Shown: positions 20,226 to 33,213, counted from the stretch's first letter. The stretch: 64,000 nt of DNA from AP-15 sp963701815 (GCA_963701815.1 CAVPBN010000006.1:62001-126000); one strand, 5' to 3'. The notes: generated by a model not told the origin, from the sequence alone. Made by a program: numbers and translations.

Positions 20226-23200
20226 GCCGCGGCCTCTGTTGTTGTTGTCGCGCTGCCGCGGGTACGCGGCAGGCGGATCGCGAACTCGGTGAACTCGCCG
20301 ACCCGGCTGTCGACCGCGATCGTGCCGCCATGCTGCTGGGTGACGATGTCCTAGCTGATCGACAGACCGAGCCCGGTGCCTTCGCCGGTCGGCTTGGTGG
20401 TGAAGAACGGCTGGAACAATTTATCCCGAATCTCGGACGGAATGCCGGTGCCGTTGTCGCGGATGCGGATTTCGACCGCCTCGCCGAGATCGCGCGTCGT
20501 CACCTTCAGGGTCGGCCGGAAGTTCGGCTCGGCGCCGTCGCGCTGGCGCTTGGTGGCGGCATAGAAGCCGTTGCCGAACAGGTTGAGCAAGCACGCGGGT
20601 CATCTCCTGCGGCGCCAGTTCGATCGGGGCGATGCCCGGGTCGAAGTCGCGTTCCAGGGTGATGTTGAAATTCTGGTCCTGGGCGCGGGCGCCGTGATAG
20701 GCGAGGTTCAGTGCCTCCTCGACCAAATTGTTGAGATCGACCTCGCGGCGCTCGCCGCTGCCGCCGCGCGAATGCTCCAGCATGCTCTTGACGATGCCGT
20801 CGGCCCGCCTGCCGTGCTCGGCGATCTTTTCGAGATTGCCGGTCAGCATCCCGACGAGTTCGTCGACCTCGGCGCGCTTGTCGTCGTCCAGGCCGGCGAG
20901 CGCCGGCCGTGCGGTCTCCTTCAGCTCGTCCAGCAATTCGACCGACAGGCCGGCAAAGTTGTTGACGAAGTTGAGCGGGTTCTTGATCTCGTGGGCGATG
21001 CCGGCGGTCAGTTGGCCGAGCGAGGCCATCTTCTCGGCCTGGATCAGATTGGCCTGGGCGCGGCTTCAACTCGCGCAACGCCGCCTCCGCGGTGGCAGCG
21101 CCCGGCGCGCCTCCTCGCCGCGGGCGGCGAGTTCCTGGAACAGCCGGGCGTTCTCGATCGCCAGCACCGCCTGTCCGGCGAAGGTTTGCAAGAGGGTCGG
21201 GATGTCGGGGCAAAGCCGCCGACACTGCGCCGGCGGATCACCAGCCCGCCGACGACTTTGTCCTCGCGCAGCAGCGGCACCGCCAGAACGGCGTGGATGC
21301 CTTCCAGCAATGCACCGGCATCGGGGTTCGTCGGATCCTGCTGCACGTCCTCGACATGCACCGGGCGCGCGCTGCACCGCGGCGCGGCCGAGATGGGTCT
21401 CGCCCAGACGAACCCGCCGTTCGCGCAGCCCCTCGACCCGCTCGGCGCTCATGCCAAAGAGCGGATTTGGGCGACGAAGACTTCTTCGGTCTCGTCGAAT
21501 TCGTAGATGCGTGACCTTCATGCGGCCTGCGAGTAGCAGCGCAGCACGGCTGATGATGGTGGACGAGCACGGTGTCGAGGTCGTAGCGAGGAATTGACCG
21601 CGCGCAATACTTCTTCGAGCGCCTGCAATTCGGCGACCGAGCGGGTCAGCTCGTCGTGCGGGCCTCAATTCGGTGATCAGCCGGACATTCTCGATGGCGA
21701 TCACCGCCTGGTCGGCAAAAGTCGTGACCAGCGCGATTTCCTTGTCGTTGAACGGCTCGACCCGGTCGCGCGCCATCGCGATGACGCCGATCGGAGTCGC
21801 CGTCGCGCAACAGCGGGACCCCCAGCATGGTTCGGGCGCGGGTGATCCGGGCCTGGTCCTTGACCGCGTACAGCGGATCGCCCTCGGCATCGGCGATTTG
21901 GACGGTCCGCCCTTCGAGCGCGACCCGGCCCACAAGAGTATCCGCTCCGGGTGCGATCCGGGTGCGCTTTTCGATTTCGAGGTAGGACGGGTCGAGCCCA
22001 CGCCCTGCCGCCCAGCGATAAACGCCGTCGCCAAGGCGAAAGATGCTGCCCATATGCGCCCGGCACAGCCGAATGGCCGTCTCGGTGACATATTCCAGAA
22101 CAGGGGTGAGGTCGAATGTCGAGCGGCTGATGAAGTTGAGCACGTCGCTGGTCGCGGTCTGGTATTCGAGCGATTCCTGGAGGTCGCCGGTGCGGGCCGC
22201 AATTCGTCGAGCAGCCGCGCATTCTCGATCGCGATCACCGCCTGGTCGGCGAAGGTTCGCACCAGCGCGATCTGCTTGTCGGAAAACGGCCGCGACCTCG
22301 GTCGCGAAGATGACGAAGTACGCCGAGCAGACGTCGCCCTTGCGCAGCGGCACGGCGAGCAAGTGCGGCCGCCGCCCAGCCCGACAAGAGTCCGCGGCGA
22401 TTGGATCTCCGGACCGGTAGAGCCTCGTCCATCCGCAACATCGGCGATGTGGACGACGCGGCCGCCGCGCAGGAACGGCCGTGCCATCGTCCGGGCCGAC
22501 CGGATGCGTTGCGCGCGTCAAAAATCCGCAAACGCCGGCGGACACGCCGCGGAGCGCCGCGGCATGGACTCGCTCGCCGTCGTAGGTCCAGATCACCCAA
22601 AGGCGGCACCGCACAGTCGCCGCGCTTTGTCCAGCATGGCCTCGAACACCGGCGCGAGATCGCCGGGCGAGCGGTTGATGACCTCCAGCACCTCAGCGGT
22701 CGCGGTCTGCTGTTCCAGGGCCTCGCGCGTCTCGGCGATCAGCCGTGCGTTCTCGATCGCGATCACCGCCTGCGCGGCGAAGTTTTCGAGTAAAGCGATC
22801 TCTTTGTCGGAAAACAGCCGGACCTCTTGCCTATTGCATGAGATCACGCCGAGCAGCGCACGATCGGTGCGCAGCGCCAGCAGCAGGTTGGTGCGCACGC
22901 CTCGCTCGGCGACGGCGCGGGCAATCGGATCATCGATCTGCCTCAGATCGGGGACATGAATGAGGCGCTCGCCCGCGTACAGCCGCGCCAGGCGGGGATC
23001 TTCCTTAATGCTGATTCCGCGCAACAGCGACGCCGCCTGCGCTTGCTGATAGCCATGCGACGCGGCGGCGCGGAATGTCTCGCCATCGAACAGGAACAAG
23101 GTGCCGCGCGTCGCGCCGCACAAGGTGTGCGCCTTCTCCAGGATGGCATCGAACACAGGCTGCAGGCTGCTGGGCGAGGCATTGATGATGCCCAGCACCT

Positions 23201-23849
23201 CGGCCATCGCCTGCTGCTGCTCCAAATTCTCGCGCGTCTCGGCGATCAGCCGTGCGTTCTCGATCGCGATCACCGCCTGCGCGGCGAAATTCTGCAACAG
23301 CGCGATCTGCTCGTCGGTAAACGGCCGTATCTCCTGGCGATAGACATTGATCATGCCGAGCAGCGTCTGGTCTCGGCACAGCGCGACCGATAGTGACGCG
23401 CGCACGCCGCTGGTGTCGACAAGTGCGCGAAAAGTAGGGTCACTATGATACGCGTCTTCTTCGCGCCGGTCGGCCATGTGGACGAAGCGCTCACCTCGCA
23501 CGATCCGATCCGCCGCACTGCCCGGGATCGGCCGGACAGGATTGTGTTGCCGCAGCCATTCGACAAACCATGCATCTCCACGCATCGCGACCGCGTGGAG
23601 TTGTTCACCGTCGAAGAGCCACAGGTGACCGTGGGTCGCCTCGCATAGCCGCGTTGCGCTTTCGACGATCGTGTCGAAGACCGGGACAAGGTTGCCAGGC
23701 GAACGATTTATGATCTGCAACACCTCCGCCAGCGCCGCCTCGCGGGCCAGTGACTCGTCGCGCTCGGCGGTGCGTTCGCGGAGCCTTCGCTCAAGCTCCG
23801 CGATAGCCTCGCGAGGATCGGCTGTCGGGTTGTCGAGCGTCGCGCTCAT
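20222..23849 (-). pseudogene. Multi-GAF sensor histidine kinase with many frame breaks and a nonsense codon
   Basis: A cytosolic kinase of roughly 1,200 residues can be assembled. It has five GAF domains in tandem (about 23.72-23.28, 23.18-22.74, 22.66-22.23, 22.15-21.69 and 21.60-21.14 kb), most ending in a variant of FAxQAVIAIENARLI, then HisKA (AGIAHEIKNP) and an ATPase domain. The first two GAF domains are intact from ATG 23849. From about 22620 onward the frame changes at least six times, for example near 21065 and 20588. At 20351-20353 the Trp of the LSISWDIV motif, present in the paralogue, is TAG; in-phase text continues to the true TGA overlapping the response-regulator start. It is probably inactive as written. 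Confidence 0.85.
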
Positions 23850-24039
23850 TCGGCGAGGCCGGCAAGCGATCGGACATGACACCGAGCCCGAATGTGCGGC
23901 ATGATTCCCCTGACCGAAGCGGCATTGCGATCGAAGAGCTGCGAACTATTGCGAGCCAGAATATCCCCTTGCCCGTCAACCTGCCAGCGGCCGTAGGGAG
24001 GGCGGGCGATGCTTGATATCGACGGCTCGATCGCCTTGC

Positions 24040-25300
24040 TCAGTGGCGTTCCGGACCAGGGAACTCCTCCCCTCCTGAGACTCGAGGTGGAGTATCCGCC
24101 ATCGACGCGGATGCCGGTTCGACCACGGCCGGGTCGAAATCGTAGAGCCAGCGCAGCGTGTCGGGGGAGCGGTCGCCGGCCGTGGCCCATTCGGCGTCGC
24201 GCGCCCGCTGCTCGGGGCCGTCGGCCAGGTGGAAGCGGGTCTTGTTGGCGCGCGACATCTGCTGCAGGCGGGTGACGCGCGGCAGGCGCAGCCGCTCGTA
24301 ATGCCGCAAGGCTGCGGCCGGATCGCCCGGATCGGCGGCGAGGCAGGCGGCAAGCGCCGCACCGTCCTCGATCGCCTGCGCCGCCCCCTGCCCCATGAAC
24401 GGATACATCGGGTGGCAGGCGTCGCCGAGCAGGGTCGCGCGGCCCGCCGACCAGTACGGCAACGGGTCGCGATCGAACAATGCCCAGATGAAGCAGGTCT
24501 CGGCGGCGGCGATGATCCGCCGGACCTGCGGATGCCAGCCCGCAAAAGCGGCGAGCGCGCGCTCGATCGTGGCGCGGTCCGTCCAGTCCTCGCGGTTCCA
24601 GTTGTCGTGCTCGGTCCAGCCGACGAAATTGAGGAGCCGCCCGCGCGAGACGAAATAATGCACGAAATGGGCGCCGGGGCCGACCCAGGATTGCGAGCCG
24701 ATTTCGAGCCCGAGATCGGCGATCTCCGCGGCCGGCACCAGCCCGCGATAGGCGACGCAGCCGGCAAAGCGCGGTTCCTGCGCGCCGAACAGCGCCGCGC
24801 GCACCGCCGAATGGATGCCGTCGGCGCCGATCAGCACGTCGGCCGCGATCCGCGCGCCGTTCTCGAACCAGGCCTCGGCCCGGTCGCCGTGATCGGCGAG
24901 GCCGACCAGGCGGTGGCCGAGATGGAGTCCGCCCGGCCGGGAAACCGGCGGCGATGACGGCCAGCAGATCGGCGCGATGGAGGGTCAGATGCGGCGCGCC
25001 GTAGAGCGTTTCGCAGAGCGGGTTGAGCGGCGCCCGCTGCAAGGTGCGGCCGTCCTGCCAGCGCCGCTGGTGGGTCCCGGCCGGGCGCACCGCCTCGCGG
25101 TCGAGCCCGTCGCCGAGGCCGAGCCGGTAGAGGATGCGGGCGGCGTTCGGGCCCATGTTGATGCCGCCGCCGATCTGGGTCAGCTCCGCCGCCTGTTCGT
25201 AGACCTCGACCTCGAACCCGGCCCGGCATAACGACAACGCCGCCGCGAGACCGCCGATGCCGGCGCCGATCACGGCGATTTTGAGCGGAGCAGCAGTCAT
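24040..25300 (-). CDS. FAD-dependent monooxygenase (salicylate hydroxylase-like), one frame break
   Basis: The N terminus has the Rossmann fingerprint GAGIGGLAAALSLCRAGFEV for FAD binding. The C-terminal half has IGADGIHSAVR (the DG motif region), LLGDACHPMYPFMGQGAAQA (FAD ribityl-binding GD motif) and IEDGAALAACL. The halves are in different frames, joined near 24936-24940, where GGGC in place of GGC (one extra G) accounts for the shift and restores FPAGGLHLGHRLVGLADHGD. Corrected length is about 419 residues. Relatives hydroxylate aromatic acids such as salicylate or 3-hydroxybenzoate using NAD(P)H. It lies upstream of no obvious partner on its strand. Confidence 0.87.
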
Positions 25301-25623
25301 CGTCCGATGATGTCCAGAGTCGGGACGCCATTATTCGGGGATCGGGCCCTACCGCGCCAGCCGAATGTTGCGATCGGCCATTGTCTTCCGGCGATAGGCA
25401 ATCGCCGCGGGGCTGCCGGCGGGACATGACCGCCGATGCTGGTCCAATTCGAGCGATGACGCTGATTTCCGGTAACGATCATCCGAGGACCGGCGGCAGG
25501 AAGGACATCCGACAATCGGGACATCTTATTGACGGAGTAAACCCAAAATTAACCGCAACCGTGTTTTCCTGCGTTGCCTAAGGTGGGCATTTCTCTTGCC
25601 GGCGTCCGGGAAATGAGGGTGCA
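25301..25623. other. Intergenic region between FAD monooxygenase and cytochrome c genes
   Basis: A divergent intergenic stretch of 323 bases. It becomes AT-richer toward the cytochrome gene (25525-25575), where a TTGACG at 25529-25534 could be part of a promoter, but no matching -10 is convincing. I see no RNA gene or repeat. Confidence 0.5.
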
Positions 25624-26175
25624 ATGATCAGACGGATTACACGCTGGTCTCGGGTTTGGCCGATGGCGATCCTGGCGATCGCGGCGACGCTTTCCATACC
25701 GGCGGCGCGCGCTCAGGAACTGCGTCAGATTTTGATCGGCTACGAGATCGCGCCGGTCCCGCTGAATTTATCAGGCAAAGACTGGGCGTTGGTCGGTCTC
25801 GGCAGCTACCTCGTCAATACTACCGGCTGCAACGATTGCCACACCCATCCGAACTGGACGCCTCACGGCAACCCCTATCTGGGGCAACCCGAGCGGATCA
25901 ATGCCAGGCAGTATCTGACCGGCGGGCGAGAGTTCGGAGCGATCACCTCGGCGAATATCACCCCGAACAAGGCCGGTAGGCCGGCGGGATTGACCCTCGC
26001 CGGGTTTCTGGAAGTCATGCGGATCGGCCATGACCCCGACGATCCGCCGGGAGTGCTGCTGCAAGTCATGCCGTGGCCGCTCTATCGCTCAAAGACCGAT
26101 CGGGAAATGGCGGCGATGTACCAATATCTGCAGGCGATCCCATCGCGCCCCGACAACCCCAACCCGGGACCGTAG
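25624..26175 (+). CDS. Periplasmic c-type cytochrome (single haem)
   Basis: This 183-residue protein has a Sec signal peptide (hydrophobic core WPMAILAIAATLSIPAARAQ, cleavage likely after ARA) and one haem-c motif, C69-N-D-C72-H73. A downstream VMPWP segment followed by REMAAMYQYLQAIP is the usual position of the Met axial ligand and C-terminal helix of class I cytochromes. It would carry electrons in the periplasm, possibly for a dehydrogenase encoded elsewhere, since none of the adjacent oxidoreductases is periplasmic. It is convergent with the acyl-CoA-dehydrogenase-like gene, with nine bases between stops. Confidence 0.85.
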   Translation: MIRRITRWSRVWPMAILAIAATLSIPAARAQELRQILIGYEIAPVPLNLSGKDWALVGLGSYLVNTTGCNDCHTHPNWTPHGNPYLGQPERINARQYLTGGREFGAITSANITPNKAGRPAGLTLAGFLEVMRIGHDPDDPPGVLLQVMPWPLYRSKTDREMAAMYQYLQAIPSRPDNPNPGP

Positions 26176-26184
26176 CCGACCCGC

Positions 26185-27354
26185 TCAAAAGCGGATGTCC
26201 TGCGGCGGCAGGCCGAATTCGGAGCGGGCGAAAATGAAGGAGGCGCGCTCGGGGTTGTTGCCGGCATGCGCGCGCATCGCATGCACGTCGCGCCAGGCGC
26301 GCTGGATCGGATTGTCGAGAAAAATGCCGTGGCCGCCGCTCGCCTCGAACAGCCGGTCGACGGCGTTGACGCTGCGGTCGATCGCCTTGCCCGAATCCCA
26401 GCGGCAGCGCGCCCGGTCGGCGAGCGGGATTTCTTCGCCGGCGCGGGCCTGGCGCATCATCCCGGCGAAATTGGCGAGCATGCGGTCGCGTGCGGCGTCG
26501 ATTTCGGCAGCCGCCTCGGCAAGGCGGTATTGCATAAACGGGTCCTCGACCGCGCGAGAGCCGTCGCGGACATTGATGCGCCGCGCCGCCTGCTCGCGGA
26601 ATGCCGCGAGCGCCCCCTGCGCGGCGCCGATCGCCGGCGACACGATGCCGTAGGTGAAGACCAGCCCGAACGGCAGGCGATAGAGCGGCGCGTCGTTGAT
26701 GGCCGCGCCCGGATGGTTGAGGGCGAACGCGTCCCGGTAGGAATGGGTGCGGTACTCGGGCACAAACGCGTTCTCGACGACGATGTCCTTGCTGCCGGTG
26801 GCGCACAGCCCCATCACATGCCAGTTGTCGTCGATCGCGTAATCGCGGCGCGGCACCAGAAAGACGCGCAGATCGGGTGGCTCGCCGGGCGATGCCGGCG
26901 GTGCCGCACCGCCCAGCACGGCCCAGCCGCAATGATCGCAGCCGCTCGAAAACGACCAGCGGCCCTTTATGCGAAAGCCGCCGGGGGCGCGCTCGACGGT
27001 CCCGGTCGGCGCCAGCGAGGTCGACAACTGGACGCTGTCGTCCTCGCCCCAGACATCCTGCTGCGCCTGCGGCGGCAGGATCGCGACATGCCAGTTGTGA
27101 ACGCCGAGCACGCCGAGGATCCAGCCGCTCGACGCGCACACCGCGCCGACCTCCATCACGGCCTGATAAAAAATGCCCGGATCGAGCTCGTAGCCGCCAT
27201 AACGCTTGGGCTGCAAGGCGCGCAACAGCCCCGCCTGCTGGAAATCGGCAAAGGTTTCGTCGGGCAGCCGGCGCAGTTGCTCGGCCTGCGCGGCGCGCTC
27301 GCGCAATGCCGGCAACAGGTCGCGCACGCGGTCGAGATATTTTTCAGGGGTCAC
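26185..27354 (-). CDS. Acyl-CoA-dehydrogenase-fold flavin monooxygenase (HsaA/HpaB-like)
   Basis: This intact 389-residue protein has the helical N-terminal domain (LPDETFADFQQAGLLRALQP, YGGYELD), the beta domain (GFRIKGRWSFSSGCDHCGWA) and C-terminal helices of the acyl-CoA dehydrogenase fold. The SSGCDHC and NWHVMGLCATGSKDI segments and the ASGGHGIF C-terminal motif resemble flavin-dependent oxygenase components such as HsaA or dibenzothiophene monooxygenases rather than true acyl-CoA dehydrogenases. These use reduced flavin supplied by a separate reductase, which is not seen nearby. It is the third gene of a minus-strand set with the VOC protein and the LLM oxidoreductase, suggesting a degradative pathway. 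Confidence 0.82.
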   Translation of the reverse strand: MTPEKYLDRVRDLLPALRERAAQAEQLRRLPDETFADFQQAGLLRALQPKRYGGYELDPGIFYQAVMEVGAVCASSGWILGVLGVHNWHVAILPPQAQQDVWGEDDSVQLSTSLAPTGTVERAPGGFRIKGRWSFSSGCDHCGWAVLGGAAPPASPGEPPDLRVFLVPRRDYAIDDNWHVMGLCATGSKDIVVENAFVPEYRTHSYRDAFALNHPGAAINDAPLYRLPFGLVFTYGIVSPAIGAAQGALAAFREQAARRINVRDGSRAVEDPFMQYRLAEAAAEIDAARDRMLANFAGMMRQARAGEEIPLADRARCRWDSGKAIDRSVNAVDRLFEASGGHGIFLDNPIQRAWRDVHAMRAHAGNNPERASFIFARSEFGLPPQDIRF

Positions 27355-27407
27355 GAGGCTCCTCGCTGATCATGCGGCGGGCGAGCGCTTTTCCGTAAAG
27401 TCAGGGT

Positions 27408-28340
27408 TTATCGGCCGGCGAGTTCGCTGACGATGGGGGCGAATGCGCCGACATAGGGTTCGAATATGGTGAAATAGGAGATGCCCCAACGCTCCCGGCG
27501 GGCTCGCAGATCTTCGATCATCTGGTCTACGGTGCCGATCAGCATATAGGGGCTGTCGAGGATCTCGTCGGGACTGAGCTGGTTCCAACGCAGCGCCATT
27601 TCTTCGGCGGCCCGCCGGCGGTCCTCGACCACCAGGACCTGCTGCACCAGCGCGTTCAGTTCGATCCGATCATGGCGGTCGCCGGCGACCTCTTTGACGA
27701 GCCGAATGCGCTCGTCGACGCCCGACGCCTTCCACCCGGAAAGGTCGGGTGCGGCGCCGCCGCGCCGAAAGGTGATGCCCGAGAGACCGACGATGTCGGC
27801 TTCGCGGGCGGCCAAGGTCAGCAGCCGCCGGCCATTGCCGCTGACGGCGATCGGCGGATGCGGCTGCTGGATCGGGAGCGGATGGATCGTGTGGCCGGTA
27901 ACCCGATAGTGCCGACCGGCGAAGCTCACCGCTTCGCCGGTCAACAACCCCTTGATAACGGCTACCGCCTCCGCCAGCCGCTCGACCCTGGTCACTCCCG
28001 GATCAAAGGCGAGCCCCGCCTGCTCGTATTCCGATTGCGCGTACCCGGCGCCCAAGCCGAGTTCGAACCGTCCTCCGGTCAACAGGTCGACGGTCGCCGC
28101 CTCGCGCGCCACCAATACCGGATGGCGGAAGTCGTTGTTCAGCACATTGGCGCCGACGCGCAGCGTCGTCGTCGCCTCCGCCGCGCTGACGAGGGCCGGC
28201 ATCGGCGCCAAGAATTCGGCAAGATGATCGGGGACCGTCAGCGTGCCGTAGCCGAGCCCTTCGAGCCGGCGCGCCTTCTCCCTCCATTCGGCGCGCGAGC
28301 GCGACGGCCCGACATTCACGCCGAACCGGAAGGGCTTCAT
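27408..28340 (-). CDS. LLM-class flavin/F420-dependent oxidoreductase (TIGR03621-like)
   Basis: This intact 310-residue protein starts MKPFRFGVNVGPSRSRAEW and has GYGTLTVPDHL, TTTLRVGANVLNNDFRHP, LLTGGRFELGLGAG and PPIAVSGNG, which are characteristic of the LLM subfamily often annotated as F420-dependent. An F420 requirement cannot be decided from sequence; many proteobacterial members use FMN. The gene begins 12 bases after the VOC gene and is followed by the HsaA-like gene 53 bases on, so the three are probably one transcript. The substrate is unknown. Confidence 0.85.
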   Translation of the reverse strand: MKPFRFGVNVGPSRSRAEWREKARRLEGLGYGTLTVPDHLAEFLAPMPALVSAAEATTTLRVGANVLNNDFRHPVLVAREAATVDLLTGGRFELGLGAGYAQSEYEQAGLAFDPGVTRVERLAEAVAVIKGLLTGEAVSFAGRHYRVTGHTIHPLPIQQPHPPIAVSGNGRRLLTLAAREADIVGLSGITFRRGGAAPDLSGWKASGVDERIRLVKEVAGDRHDRIELNALVQQVLVVEDRRRAAEEMALRWNQLSPDEILDSPYMLIGTVDQMIEDLRARRERWGISYFTIFEPYVGAFAPIVSELAGR

Positions 28341-28352
28341 ACGACCGGTTTT

Positions 28353-29574
28353 TTAACCGAGAGGACCCTGGAACACCTGGTCGACATAGGTGTCGGACAA
28401 CGGCTCCAATGCTTCGGGCCAGTTGCCGTTGACCCGGCGGCGCTCGGCAGCCGAACGGACGCGGCCGTCCCAACCGACCTGCTCCATGTAGTAATAGAGC
28501 TGGATGCAGTGGCCGTCGGGGTCGAGCGCGAAGGCCGAATAGTCGATGCCCGGATAAAGCTCCGGCGGGATCGCGTCGATAAAGGTGACGCCGTGCTCCT
28601 TCAGGAAGGCGATCGCCGCGCGCAGTTGCGCATAGCTGCCGACTTCGACCCCGAACGACATGCAGGTCGTGTGCGGGCTGAGGCCGAGGGCGCCGCGCAG
28701 CTCTTTCGGAAAGAGCCCGAGGCTGTGATGCTCGGCGCCGCAACGCATGAAGACGCAGCGCGCGCCGCGATAGCTGCGCCTCCTCGCTCTTAACAAAGCC
28801 GAGGCGCTCGCCATAGAAGGCCTCGGCGCGCTCGACATCGTCGACAAACAGGCTCAGCGGGCCGATCTTGGTGATCTTGAACGGGCGCGGCAACAGCACC
28901 CCCTCGACATCGTAAGTCGAAGCCGACGGCCGCTGCGGGCGATGGCCCGAGAGCACGTCGATGTTTTTGTCCTGCGCCTCGAACAGTTCGGCCGCCTCCG
29001 ACATCTGCGGCAGGGACGGCTTTTCGTTGAACCCGCGGTAATACATCTCGCGCGGTTTGCTGAGCTGGTTCCAGCCGATTTGTTCGATGCCGTAATAGAA
29101 TTCGTTGGTATGGCCGTCGGGGTCGTAGACATAGACGTGCCAGTTGCTGCCCGGCATGTCGCGCCCGACGCGCTGGACGCGGACCTGATGGTCGACGAAG
29201 TAGTCGTGCGCCTGGGTGATCTCCCGCAGGCTGCCGCATTGCCAGGTGATCTGGTTGATCGTGACCTCGGGCGCGAATTTGCGGTCGGCGCGGTGGTCCA
29301 TGACCCGTTTCGGAAACAGCACAAAGGCGTGATGGTCGGTGCCGTAGCGCATGAAATAGCCGCGCGGATCGCCGACATCGGCATCCTTCGGGAACCACGG
29401 CGCCCGCGAAAAATCGAGCGTGTCGGAGGCGGCAAAGCCGAGCAGATCGCCATAAAACTCGCGGCCCTCGGGCAATTTCTCGACATTGAAGCCGAAATGG
29501 CCGAGCCGGCGGACCTTGAACGGCCGCGGCAACAACACCCCGCCGACATCGTAGCGCTGGGCAATCGCTGACAT
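28353..29574 (-). CDS. Two-domain VOC (extradiol-dioxygenase-like) protein, one frame break
   Basis: The ATG at 29574 follows GGAGGAGGAA. There are two halves of about 190-200 residues, each with two beta-alpha-beta modules: RLGHFGFNV, GTDHHAFVLF and HTNEFYYGIEQ in the first; KIGPLSLFVDDV, GAEHHSLGLF and HCIQLYYYMEQ in the second. A frame change near 28772, one extra C, interrupts the second half. In type I extradiol dioxygenases the iron ligands His-His-Glu occupy fixed strand positions. Here the first half appears to have His-Gln-Glu and the second half none, so catalysis is uncertain. It heads the VOC-LLM-HsaA-like gene set. Confidence 0.82.
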
Positions 29575-29773
29575 CGTTGATTCCTCCTCCAAGCGGGCAT
29601 AAGCGCTTCGCGCCGCCGAACACCCGAACGAGCTGCCGGCCAGACGCATGCGCAGCATGCATGGCTGGTACTTACCGCATCCGCGCGCCGACGCCAAGCA
29701 AGGCGACAGCCGCGTTGTACGGAACACCGATACGCGCGAAAACGACGGCGACGGAACTTTGGGACGCCGCGCC

Positions 29774-30970
29774 ATGACGCCGAACGGACCGGACCTGGCC
29801 GGCGATGAAGGGGTGCTGGGCATCATCGAGTGGCTCGCCGGCGACGAGTGCCACGCGCTCGACAGCGGCGGGTTGGCCGCCGCGCCTGGGCAACGGTTGC
29901 GGGCTCTCGGATTGCCGCTCGACTGGTTGTCGCTGCATTTGCGCCCGCTGCACCCGGAGCTGCTCGGCTTGATGCGCGCCTGGGCGCCGGGGGTGCCGGG
30001 TGCGGCGGGCGAGGTCCACGCTTACGAATTCGGGTTCGATCAATCGATCGCGTTGGCCGGGAACCCGGTCCTGCACGTCATGACCACCGGCCAATGGCTG
30101 CGGCTGCGTCTCGACGCGCGCGAGGATTGGGTATGGCCGCGGATCGAGGCATTGGAGCGCGCCGGCCTCGCCGAGCTGATCATCGCGCCGCTGCCGATGG
30201 GCCATGCCCAAATCAGCGCCGCCGCGTTCGGGACGCGGCGGTCCGAAGGGTTCGCCGCCGCCGAGCGTGCGGTGCTGGAACGGCTCGCTCCGGCCTTGCG
30301 CAGCGCCGGCGAGGCGCGGCTGCTGCGTCTGGCCGAGGCGACATTGCTCGACACCTATGTCGGGGCCGCGACCGGGCGGCGAATTCTGGCCGGGCACATC
30401 CGGCGCGGCGATGTCGAAACCATCGACGCGGCGCTGATGCTGTGCGATTTGCGGGGCTTTACCGCGCTGTCGAACCGGCTGCCGGCAAAACGCGTCGTCG
30501 AATTGCTCAATCGCTATTTCGACGAGGTCGTACCGGCGATCTCCGATTCGGGCGGCGAGGTCCTCAAATTCATCGGCGACGCCGTGCTGGCGTTTTTTCG
30601 CGACGAAGGCGGGCCGGCGCAGAGCTGCGCCGCCGCCTTCGGCGCCGCCCGCCTCGCGCTGGCGCGGCTTGCCGCGGTCCGCGAACCCGATGCCGAATTG
30701 CACGCCGGGATCGCGCTCCACCACGGCGCGGTCGATTACGGCAATATCGGCTCGGGACACCGGCTCGACTTCACCGTGATCGGCCGCGACGTCAATCTGA
30801 CCAGCCGGATCGAGACCGTGTGTTCGGCAACCGGCCATCCGCTCTTGATGTCGGAGCGCTTTGCCCGTCTGGCCGGCGTGCCCGGCACCGTCGCGGTCGG
30901 GCGCCACGTCCTCAAGGGCTTTGCCGAACCGGTCGAACTGTTCACGGCGCCGGTCTCTCGTCTTCCCTGA
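29774..30970 (+). CDS. Class III adenylate/guanylate cyclase
   Basis: A complete 398-residue protein. The N-terminal 200 residues form a soluble sensory-type domain without a recognised family name. The C-terminal cyclase homology domain has both metal-binding aspartates, D225 in LCDLRGFTALSN and D269 in KFIGDAVLAFF, and the LDFTVIGRDVNLTSRIE segment that carries substrate and transition-state residues. It should therefore be active and cytosolic. The ATG at 29774 is the first in a family-like context. It ends 22 bases before selD on the same strand, so selenium genes may be expressed with it; no functional link is known to me. Confidence 0.88.
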   Translation: MTPNGPDLAGDEGVLGIIEWLAGDECHALDSGGLAAAPGQRLRALGLPLDWLSLHLRPLHPELLGLMRAWAPGVPGAAGEVHAYEFGFDQSIALAGNPVLHVMTTGQWLRLRLDAREDWVWPRIEALERAGLAELIIAPLPMGHAQISAAAFGTRRSEGFAAAERAVLERLAPALRSAGEARLLRLAEATLLDTYVGAATGRRILAGHIRRGDVETIDAALMLCDLRGFTALSNRLPAKRVVELLNRYFDEVVPAISDSGGEVLKFIGDAVLAFFRDEGGPAQSCAAAFGAARLALARLAAVREPDAELHAGIALHHGAVDYGNIGSGHRLDFTVIGRDVNLTSRIETVCSATGHPLLMSERFARLAGVPGTVAVGRHVLKGFAEPVELFTAPVSRLP

Positions 30971-30992
30971 GGCGCTCGGGCATAGTGGGCCG

Positions 30993-33209
<2,217 letters not shown>

Positions 33210-33213
<4 letters not shown>

